From NCBI GenBank assembly GCA_937896185.1, contig CALBMG010000002.1, positions 1 through 10,989 on the forward strand: a DNA stretch of 10,989 bases, read 5' to 3'. Numbering within the stretch: position 1 is the first letter of the stretch; each line of letters starts with the position of its first letter. The notes beneath the pieces are model-generated. The model was not told the origin of the DNA. It was given only the letters and a program-made list of their open reading frames with translations, and did not search any database. The position numbers and the translations under genes were made by a program. The DNA is from an uncultured Microbacteriaceae bacterium. GTDB taxonomy: Bacteria > Actinomycetota > Actinomycetes > Actinomycetales > Microbacteriaceae. This document shows positions 1 through 5,445 of this stretch, piece after piece.

Positions 1-242
1 GTGGACTGGTTTTGGACGCCATCATCACCCGGGCGTTCACCATCACGATCTTCCAGATCTCGCGTCGCAACAAAATTGGTGCTCACAACGTCATCAGCGA
101 AGTTGAAGGCGCCAGTGAGGTCGTGCTCTCGGCCCGCCAGATTCGTGTCCGTGAAGCTCGCGCCGCCAAGCTTGCTGCCGCAGCAGCTGCCGCCGAAAAG
201 AAGGCCGCCAAGAAGGCTGCCGCGAAGAAGGGTCAGAAGTAA
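1..242 (+). CDS. C-terminal fragment of a membrane transporter, possibly Pit-family phosphate transporter (5' end outside window)
   Basis: The reading frame starts at base 3 and is open from the window edge to a TAA at 240-242, giving the last 79 residues of a longer protein. It begins with a hydrophobic stretch (VLDAIITRAFTITIFQIS), which looks like the end of a final membrane helix. It continues with a short basic linker (RRNKIGAHNV) and ends in a Lys/Ala-rich cytoplasmic tail with an uninterrupted run of seven alanines. The linker resembles the end of actinobacterial PitA-like inorganic phosphate transporters, which often finish with a short Arg/Asn/Val motif after the last helix. A small membrane protein directly downstream fits that context. 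The family call is inference from the tail and neighbour only; the conserved Pit core is not in the window. The stop overlaps the next start codon (TAATG), so the two genes are probably translationally coupled. Confidence 0.45.
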   Translation, partial: GLVLDAIITRAFTITIFQISRRNKIGAHNVISEVEGASEVVLSARQIRVREARAAKLAAAAAAAEKKAAKKAAAKKGQK

Positions 243-496
243 TGATTGATTGGAATGCTTTCCTGCTTGTCGCCCTCGCCTCGGTGGTGTTTGGTGTCGT
301 CATCACACTGAGCTTTGCCTTGGGTGTGCGCTTCTTCACCAACGCACAGAACGTCATGGGTAAGGCCAAGAAGGGTGACCAGGCCGCCGTGATCTTTGAG
401 TTCTGGAACCGCATCGGCGCCTACTTCATGTTCGCGGTGTTTGGCACCGCAATCCTGTACGGCATCTATCTGATTGTTCCGTCGTTCCACAAGTAG
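242..496 (+). CDS. small two-helix membrane protein, 84 aa
   Basis: The start ATG at 242-244 shares a base with the stop of the upstream gene, so translation is probably coupled by reinitiation. I see two strongly hydrophobic segments, at about residues 7-29 and 59-79. They are joined by a polar loop with a basic patch (GKAKKGD, about 40-46) and a conserved-looking FEFWNRIGAY entry into the second helix. The protein ends GIYLIVPSFHK. No catalytic motif is visible. Small proteins of this type, ending in a YGIYLI(I/V)P-like segment, are to my recollection found beside phosphate transporter genes in Micrococcales. A role as an accessory or stabilising subunit of the upstream transporter is plausible but is inference. 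The gene is certain; its function is not known to me. Confidence 0.85.
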   Translation: MIDWNAFLLVALASVVFGVVITLSFALGVRFFTNAQNVMGKAKKGDQAAVIFEFWNRIGAYFMFAVFGTAILYGIYLIVPSFHK

Positions 497-505
497 TCGT
501 TACCA

Positions 506-548
506 AACACGTCAGCCGCGACCCACACTGGGTCGCGGCTGACGTGTT
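506..548. terminator. bidirectional hairpin terminator between convergent genes
   Basis: The arms at 506-524 and 530-548 are perfectly complementary over 19 bp, with a 5-base loop (ACACT, 525-529). The core is very GC-rich. It lies between the plus-strand stop at 496 and the minus-strand stop at 554, so it can serve both converging transcripts. There is no long T tract on either side, which is common in high-GC actinobacteria. Confidence 0.85.
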
Positions 549-553
549 CGTCG

Positions 554-1840
554 TTAGAACGGGTAACGCAGCAGCAGGTAGGGCAACGAAACGGCGAGGC
601 TGACCAGCGTCACGGGGATTCCGTACTTTGCGAACTCCCAGAACTTGATGTCGACTCCGGCCTTTCCTGCAAGCGCGACGGCGACGATGTTGGCGCTCGC
701 ACCGACCAGCGTCAGATTCCCACCGAAGTCGGCACCGACGGCCAGCGCCCACCACAGGAAGTTGTTGTGGGGTTCGAGCGGCAGCGATGCCGAGAGGTCG
801 GCGATAACCGGGGTCATGCTGGCCACATAGGGAATGTTGTCGACAATTCCGGACAGGACTCCCGATGCACCGAGCACGATGCTTCCCACTACTCGAGGGT
901 CGTCGCCGAGTACGCCCTTGAGGTAATCCGCGAACATTTCGAGCGCGCCTACGTTGACGAGCGCCCCGACCATGATGAACAGCCCTGCGAAGAAGATCAG
1001 GGTCCCCCACTCGACGTCTTTGGTAAAGACGGGTGCGGATACCTTGCCGATAAGGATCAGCACGCCGGAGCCAATGAGTGCGACCAGCGCGGGGTCCACG
1101 GGGATGAGGTCGGGAAGCAGGAAGACGATGATGACGCCCGACAGCACGACGATGCTCTTGACCATGAGCGATACATCGGTGATGTGGCTTCGTGCGTCAT
1201 CGTTGAGCGCGGCGGCGCGGTCTTCTGGGTTGTTGCGCAACTTGGTACGGAACAGTACGAGCATCAGCAGCACGGTGGCGACGTGCGCAATCAGAGCAAT
1301 GGGTCCCATGTGTGTGGCGAATTCGACGAAGTCGATTCCCGCCTTGCTGCCGATGATGATGTTGGGCGGGTCTCCCACGAGGGTTCCGGCGCCACCGATA
1401 TTGCTGGCAAACACTTCACCCAGGATGAACGGGACGGGGGAAACCTTGAGCTTGCGGGCAGTCACCAGTGTCATCGGAATCACCAACATGATGGTGGTGA
1501 CATTGTTGAGCATCGTGCTGAGGAGGGCAACGAGAGTGACGATATAAATAAAGGTGGTCTTGGGGTTGCCTTTGGCCAGTTGAATCGCTTTAACAGCCAG
1601 GTACTCGAATACGCCGGTCGTTTGAATAACACTGACGATGAGCATCATTCCCAGCAGCAGGAAGATGACACCCCAGTCGATGCCGGTTTCGTGTTCGTAA
1701 AAGATGTTGTGCGCATTAGTCGCGCCGATAACAACCATCAGTGCGGCGCCGCCGACTGCGACGGCAATGCGATCGACTTTTTCCGATGCAATCAGGGCAT
1801 AGGCGATGACGAAAACGGCGACGGAGGCAACAACTAACAT
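554..1840 (-). CDS. ArsB/NhaD-superfamily (SLC13-type) ion transporter, 428 aa
   Basis: This is a polytopic membrane protein with about 11-12 hydrophobic segments arranged as two similar halves, as in the ArsB/NhaD superfamily (ArsB, NhaD, the P protein). The first half carries the re-entrant-loop signatures STMLNNVTTIML (about 108-119) and GTLVGDPPNIIIGS (152-165). The second half repeats them as DNIPYVASMTPV (334-345) and GGNLTLVGASANIVA (373-387). Length and topology are full. The substrate cannot be read from the sequence: arsenite, Na+/H+ exchange and organic anions all occur in the superfamily. No arsR, arsC or arsA neighbour supports arsenite. The start at 1838-1840 has only a close GAGG upstream. 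A TAGACT hexamer six bases before the ATG would fit a leaderless transcript, but this is weak. The gene stands alone, convergent with the left-hand pair and divergent from the agl cluster. Confidence 0.9.
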   Translation of the reverse strand: MLVVASVAVFVIAYALIASEKVDRIAVAVGGAALMVVIGATNAHNIFYEHETGIDWGVIFLLLGMMLIVSVIQTTGVFEYLAVKAIQLAKGNPKTTFIYIVTLVALLSTMLNNVTTIMLVIPMTLVTARKLKVSPVPFILGEVFASNIGGAGTLVGDPPNIIIGSKAGIDFVEFATHMGPIALIAHVATVLLMLVLFRTKLRNNPEDRAAALNDDARSHITDVSLMVKSIVVLSGVIIVFLLPDLIPVDPALVALIGSGVLILIGKVSAPVFTKDVEWGTLIFFAGLFIMVGALVNVGALEMFADYLKGVLGDDPRVVGSIVLGASGVLSGIVDNIPYVASMTPVIADLSASLPLEPHNNFLWWALAVGADFGGNLTLVGASANIVAVALAGKAGVDIKFWEFAKYGIPVTLVSLAVSLPYLLLRYPF

Positions 1841-1959
1841 GCCTCAAGTCTAGGGGCGGGCCCAAAATTGGCGGGAAAATGCGGGACTCAGGGCCTGCCC
1901 TAAGGCGGATACCCGGGGCAGTGCGCACGGTCTGTGGGCCCTCGCAAGTACTGCACTTT

Positions 1960-1976
1960 TGCGCACAATCTGCGCA
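1960..1976. repeat. paired TGCGCA palindromes in the divergent intergenic region
   Basis: Two copies of the self-complementary hexamer TGCGCA, at 1960-1965 and 1971-1976, start 11 bases apart, about one helical turn. A third copy lies at 1922-1927. They sit between the minus-strand transporter and the agl operator. A binding site for a dimeric regulator is possible, but chance occurrence in GC-rich DNA is not excluded. Confidence 0.3.
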
Positions 1977-1998
1977 GGTTTCGGGCGGGATTAAACCG

Positions 1999-2018
1999 TT
2001 ATGCAATCGTTTCCATAA
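1999..2018. promoter_or_regulatory. LacI-family repressor operator upstream of aglE
   Basis: The 20-base site TTATGCAATCGTTTCCATAA is an even palindrome centred on CG at 2008-2009, with 8 of 10 base pairs symmetrical. Its core (2002-2015) matches the general LacI/CcpA-type pattern TGNAANCGNTTNCA at every defined position. It lies about 87 bases before the aglE start, just upstream of the likely promoter, as expected for a sugar-responsive repressor of an alpha-glucoside operon. A weaker half-matching copy (AACCGTTA, centre 1997-1998) lies exactly 11 bp upstream on the same helix face. The regulator gene is not in the window. Confidence 0.75.
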
Positions 2019-2021
2019 TTT

Positions 2022-2052
2022 TTGCTTTTCCCTTGCGCCCGTCGTTTAGATT
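2022..2052 (+). promoter_or_regulatory. candidate promoter for aglE
   Basis: An AT-rich patch after the operator contains TTGCTT (2022-2027) and, 19 bases further on, TAGATT (2047-2052, four of six matches to the -10 consensus). An alternative -35-like TTGCGC lies at 2033-2038 but has no good partner at normal spacing. The predicted transcript start near 2059 would leave a leader of about 45 bases. The exact elements are uncertain. Confidence 0.3.
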
Positions 2053-2104
2053 GTTACTGCGCCTCACAACGTGGTGGTCGCATACATTCTCGAAAGGACT
2101 ACAT

Positions 2105-3412
2105 ATGAACAAGGCAACTCGCCTTTTCGTTGCAGGAGCTACCGCTGCTGCTGCTGGTCTCGCATTGACCGGTTGTGCACCTGCTGCACCCGCCGGCGAC
2201 GGTGAGGTCGTAATCTACGGTGCATACGGTGAGGCTCAGGCCGCAGCATTCCAGGAGGAACTGGACGTATGGGGTGCTGAAAACGGCATCAACGTCACCT
2301 TCACCTCTCTCGCATCGTTCGACACTGACATCAAGGTCAAGATCGAAGCAGGCGAAGAGCCCGACATCGCTCTCTTCCCCCAGCCCGGTGGACTCATGGG
2401 CCAGGCAGAAGCCGGAACCGTTATTCCCCTGAGCGACGTTGCAGGCTACGACCTCGCAGCATCGCAGGCAAGCCTCGTTCCCGGTTGGGACACCCTGGCT
2501 GCAAACGAAGACGGCATCTTCGGTCTGCCCGTTTCGGCAAACCTGAAGACCCTCGTCTTCTACAACCCCTCGGCATTCGCTGAGCACGGCTACGCAGTCC
2601 CCACCACTGACGCAGAGCTCACCGCTCTGATCGAGCAGATCAAGGCTGACGAGTCGGGTTACCCCTTCTGTGCAGGTATCGAGTCGGGTGGCGCAACTGG
2701 TTGGGCATTCACCGACTGGGTAGAGCAGTACGTTCTTGACTACAACGGCGTTGACGTTTACAACCAGTGGATTGCTGGCGACGTAACCTTCGACTCGCCC
2801 GAGGTCCAGAAGGCTGTTGACAAGGTTTCCGAGCTTCTCCTCACCGACGGCAACGTCAACGGTGGCGGCAAGTCGATGGCAACCGATGGCTTCGGCAACA
2901 CCGCTCCTCTGTTCGAGACCGGTGGCAAGGCTGCTGGCCAGTGCTTCATGATCCGTCAGGGTTCGTTCATCACCGACTTCTTCCCCGACGCCATCAAGGC
3001 TGAGGTCAACGCCGGTGACTACACCCACGCAGACGTCTTCACCCTCCCCGCACCCGAAGGTGCAGAGGCTGGCGTTCTCGGTGGTGGCGACCTCGCAGGT
3101 GTCTTCGACGGCCACGCCGACGCAGACGTTGCCAAGGTTCTGAACTTCATCTTCTCGGACAAGGTCGGAACCGTCATGGCTCAGAAGTCGAGCTTCACCT
3201 CGCCTCACAAGGGCTTCGACACCTCGCTCTACCCCAACGCTCTGACCCAGAAGATCGGTGAGACCATGGCTAACGCTGCAGTCTTCGGCTTCGACGGTTC
3301 GGACCGTATGCCCTCGGAAGTTAACGCCGAGTTCTGGGTAGCAGGCACCGAGTACGTCGCTGGTGCAATTGACTGGGCAACCGCTGCCGGTCGCATCCAG
3401 GCAAAGTACTAA
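2105..3412 (+). CDS. aglE: alpha-glucoside ABC transporter, solute-binding lipoprotein (AglE-like), 435 aa
   Basis: This is an extracytoplasmic sugar-binding protein of the cluster-B/MalE-like group. Residues 1-23 form a lipoprotein signal peptide (basic MNKATR, Ala-rich core, lipobox LTGC), and Cys24 is the predicted lipid anchor. The mature part shows motifs I associate with AglE of alpha-glucoside importers: GIESGGATGWAFTDWVE (191-207), CFMIRQGSFITDFFP (280-294) and LGGGDLA (325-331). Two further cysteines, 189 and 280, could form a disulfide. I chose ATG 2105 over upstream in-frame starts because GAAAGGA (2092-2098) sits six bases before it and the signal peptide begins there. Phe, Tyr and Asn codons are almost exclusively C-ending, suggesting high expression, as usual for binding proteins. 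Followed by aglFG and an alpha-glucosidase; likely ligands are maltose, trehalose, sucrose or related alpha-glucosides. Confidence 0.88.
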   Translation: MNKATRLFVAGATAAAAGLALTGCAPAAPAGDGEVVIYGAYGEAQAAAFQEELDVWGAENGINVTFTSLASFDTDIKVKIEAGEEPDIALFPQPGGLMGQAEAGTVIPLSDVAGYDLAASQASLVPGWDTLAANEDGIFGLPVSANLKTLVFYNPSAFAEHGYAVPTTDAELTALIEQIKADESGYPFCAGIESGGATGWAFTDWVEQYVLDYNGVDVYNQWIAGDVTFDSPEVQKAVDKVSELLLTDGNVNGGGKSMATDGFGNTAPLFETGGKAAGQCFMIRQGSFITDFFPDAIKAEVNAGDYTHADVFTLPAPEGAEAGVLGGGDLAGVFDGHADADVAKVLNFIFSDKVGTVMAQKSSFTSPHKGFDTSLYPNALTQKIGETMANAAVFGFDGSDRMPSEVNAEFWVAGTEYVAGAIDWATAAGRIQAKY

Positions 3413-3454
3413 ATAGCAGTACCGAGTAGCCTCTCGTAGGCCACTTAACTAGAG

Positions 3455-3487
3455 CTACGGGGGATGTCCATTGGGCATCCCCCGTAG
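3455..3487 (+). terminator. strong hairpin between aglE and aglF (attenuator or mRNA-stabilising stem-loop)
   Basis: The arms at 3455-3469 and 3473-3487 pair over 15 positions with one G-U pair and a three-base loop, and contain a G5/C5 core. No T tract follows (the next bases are TAACCTAAAG), so partial read-through or 3'-end protection of the aglE message is more likely than full termination. The hairpin lies 42 bases after the aglE stop and 42 before the aglF start. Confidence 0.75.
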
Positions 3488-3529
3488 TAACCTAAAGACT
3501 CTTCACCACCACCGCATCGGAGTAGCCAC

Positions 3530-4513
3530 ATGATCGCTGATGTCCTCTTCGGCTTGATGTCCATCGTTTTGGGTATCGCCGCATCGTACGGACTTTACTG
3601 GGGACTTGATCGGCTGGTGAATCTCACCCCCGAGCACATCCAAAAAAAGATTCGCGCGCTGGCTTATCTGTTGCCCGCCGCCGTGCTGCTCTCGCTGGTC
3701 CTCATCGTTCCGCTCATCCAGACGTTCGTGTACTCGTTCATGAACCAGGCGGGAAAGAAATGGGTTGGACTGGACAACTACATTGAGTTGTTCACCGACC
3801 CCCAGTTCCTCAGCATCCTCTTCAACAACTTCCTGTGGGTGGCCATCGTCCCCGCATTCACCGTGGCCGCTGGTCTGCTGGTCGCAACTCTGACCAACCA
3901 GGTGGGCCCCACCCGCGAAAAGATCTTCAAGTCACTGATCTTTATGCCGATGTCGATTTCGTTCGTATCGGCCGCCACCATCTGGCAGTTCATCTACATC
4001 GACGTCCCTCCCGGACGCCCCGAGATCGGTTTGCTCAACGCAATCGTCCGTGCCCTCGGCGGCGAGGCGCAGTCGTGGATGCTGATGACCGAATTCCGCC
4101 TCAACTCGTTGCTGCTGATGGTCATCATCATCTGGCTGCAGACCGGTTTCTCGATGGTCCTCATCTCGTCCGCCATCAAGGGTGTTCCCGAAGAAACCAT
4201 CGAGGCCGCCCGTGTCGACGGAGCCAACAGCGTTCAGTTGTTCTGGCGTATCGTTCTTCCCCAGATTTGGGGCACTGTCATGTCGGTCTTCGTGACCACT
4301 CTGATCACCGTAATGAAGATCTTTGACATCGTGCTGGCGATGACCGGTGGTGCCTTTGACACCTCGGTTCTGGGCTTCCAGTTCTATCAGGAGTACTTCC
4401 TCAACGCGAACGTCGGCGCCGCCTCGGCAATTGTCACCATCCTGACTCTGCTGATTGTGCCGCTCATGTACATCCAGATTCGTACCGTCCGCCAGCAGGA
4501 GAGCCTCCGATGA
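3530..4513 (+). CDS. aglF: alpha-glucoside ABC transporter permease, AglF/MalF-like, 327 aa
   Basis: This is one of the two membrane-spanning subunits of a carbohydrate ABC importer. It has an extra N-terminal hydrophobic segment (about 6-25), a short charged loop, then the usual core helices (about 43-70, 100-122, 136-157, 192-213, 250-272, 296-314). The cytoplasmic coupling (EAA) loop is clear at 221-246, with E225-A-A-R-V-D-G-A followed by a FWRIVLPQ stretch, and would dock on the ATPase. The N-terminal extension before the LLPA helix resembles AglF of the alpha-glucoside type rather than the shorter sugar permeases. GGAG (3519-3522) is seven bases before ATG 3530. The stop overlaps the aglG start as ATGA (4510-4513), so the two permeases are translationally coupled. 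Confidence 0.88.
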   Translation: MIADVLFGLMSIVLGIAASYGLYWGLDRLVNLTPEHIQKKIRALAYLLPAAVLLSLVLIVPLIQTFVYSFMNQAGKKWVGLDNYIELFTDPQFLSILFNNFLWVAIVPAFTVAAGLLVATLTNQVGPTREKIFKSLIFMPMSISFVSAATIWQFIYIDVPPGRPEIGLLNAIVRALGGEAQSWMLMTEFRLNSLLLMVIIIWLQTGFSMVLISSAIKGVPEETIEAARVDGANSVQLFWRIVLPQIWGTVMSVFVTTLITVMKIFDIVLAMTGGAFDTSVLGFQFYQEYFLNANVGAASAIVTILTLLIVPLMYIQIRTVRQQESLR

Positions 4514-5376
4514 AAACTTTCTTCCAGCGTCTTCGCGATTTCAAGCTAGGTTCGACCCTGCTTCTGATCCTTCTCGTCGCCATCTGGTCGATTCCCACCA
4601 TCGGTCTGCTCGTCACCGCGTTCCGTTCCAAGGACTCGGCCGCGAATTCGGGTTGGTGGACCGCCCTCGCTGACCCGCTGGGTCAGGACTGGTCGATCGA
4701 GGCGTTCAACACCGTTCTGAGCCGCGACGACATGTTCGGCTCATTCGTGAACACCGTTGTTGTGGCTGTGCCGTCGACGGTTCTGCCCATCCTCATCGCA
4801 GCATTCGCTGCGTACGCGTTCACATTCATCGAGTTCCGTGGCCGTGAAATCTACTTCGCCATCGTCGTCGCTCTGATGGTTGTGCCGCTTCAGGCCGCTC
4901 TGGTTCCCGTCGTCCGCGGTCTGCGTGCGATCAAGGAAACCACCGGAATCAGCCTGATGGGAAACTATCCCGGCGCATGGTTGATGCACGCTGCATTCGC
5001 TCTGCCCCTCGCCATCTATATCCTGCGTAACTACATGATGACCCTGCCCATGGCACTCATCGAGGCAGCGCGTATCGACGGCGCATCGTGGTACCAGATC
5101 TTCTGGAAGCTCGTCATGCCCATGTCGGTTCCCGCCCTGGCATCGTTCGCAATCTTCCAGTTCCTGTGGGTCTGGAACGACTACCTGATCGCCTTCATCT
5201 TTGTCGACTCGAAGCCGGTGATGACATACCGTCTGCTGCGTCTGCTGGGTCAGTACGGTGACGGTTGGCAGAACGTGGCCGCTGGTTCGTTCATCAGCCT
5301 CATCGTGCCGTTGATCGTGTTCTTTGCACTGCAGCGATTCTTTGTCCGTGGTCTGACGGCCGGTTCGGTTAAGTAA
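4510..5376 (+). CDS. aglG: alpha-glucoside ABC transporter permease, AglG/MalG-like, 288 aa
   Basis: This is the second membrane subunit, partner of AglF. Six hydrophobic helices are visible (about 15-37, 79-106, 114-136, 155-174, 207-231, 258-275). The coupling loop runs from 183 to 206 with E185-A-A-R-I-D-G-A. The motifs SGWWTAL (47-53), AAFAAYAF (97-104), ASFAIFQFLWVWND (211-224) and the C-terminal ALQRFFVRGLTAGSVK are the ones I associate with AglG of alpha-glucoside systems. The start overlaps the aglF stop by four bases. S. meliloti-type agl operons carry an ATPase gene (aglK) after the glucosidase; here no ATPase follows, so one must be supplied from elsewhere, as with MsiK-type shared ATPases in actinobacteria. 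Confidence 0.9.
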   Translation: MKTFFQRLRDFKLGSTLLLILLVAIWSIPTIGLLVTAFRSKDSAANSGWWTALADPLGQDWSIEAFNTVLSRDDMFGSFVNTVVVAVPSTVLPILIAAFAAYAFTFIEFRGREIYFAIVVALMVVPLQAALVPVVRGLRAIKETTGISLMGNYPGAWLMHAAFALPLAIYILRNYMMTLPMALIEAARIDGASWYQIFWKLVMPMSVPALASFAIFQFLWVWNDYLIAFIFVDSKPVMTYRLLRLLGQYGDGWQNVAAGSFISLIVPLIVFFALQRFFVRGLTAGSVK

Positions 5377-5385
5377 TCTTGTAGT

Positions 5386-5424
5386 TGTGTCCCCGTCGGC
5401 GCAGGCCACGGGGACACAGTTTTG
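5386..5424 (+). terminator. hairpin with short T tract between aglG and aglA
   Basis: Perfect 11-bp arms at 5386-5396 and 5408-5418 enclose an 11-base loop and are followed by GTTTTG (T run 5420-5423), an intrinsic-terminator shape. The aglA ribosome binding site begins only about 12 bases later. The element may therefore partly terminate or tune read-through into aglA rather than end an operon cleanly. Confidence 0.7.
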
Positions 5425-5445
5425 TCATCAACGAAAGAGGAAACC

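Noticed and set aside
767..1837. Long plus-strand open frame antisense to the ArsB/NhaD-type transporter
   Set aside because: Its translation is rich in Asp, His, Gly and Gln with no domain motif, and the minus strand encodes a clear membrane transporter. It is a codon-bias shadow.
1895..1921. Possible stem between CTGCCC (1895-1900) and GGGCAG (1916-1921)
   Set aside because: Only six pairs around a 15-base loop in GC-rich DNA; too weak to call a terminator or operator.
1934..2104. Upstream in-frame extension of aglE
   Set aside because: It would run through the LacI operator and promoter and bury the lipoprotein signal peptide. The ATG at 2105 has a good ribosome binding site.
2099..3208. 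Long minus-strand open frame antisense to aglE
   Set aside because: The product is Cys/Val/Glu-rich and low in complexity, with no family resemblance. It results from the strongly biased codons of aglE.
5422..5445. TTG start for aglA
   Set aside because: It overlaps the T run of the upstream hairpin and has no ribosome binding site, whereas ATG 5446 is well placed.
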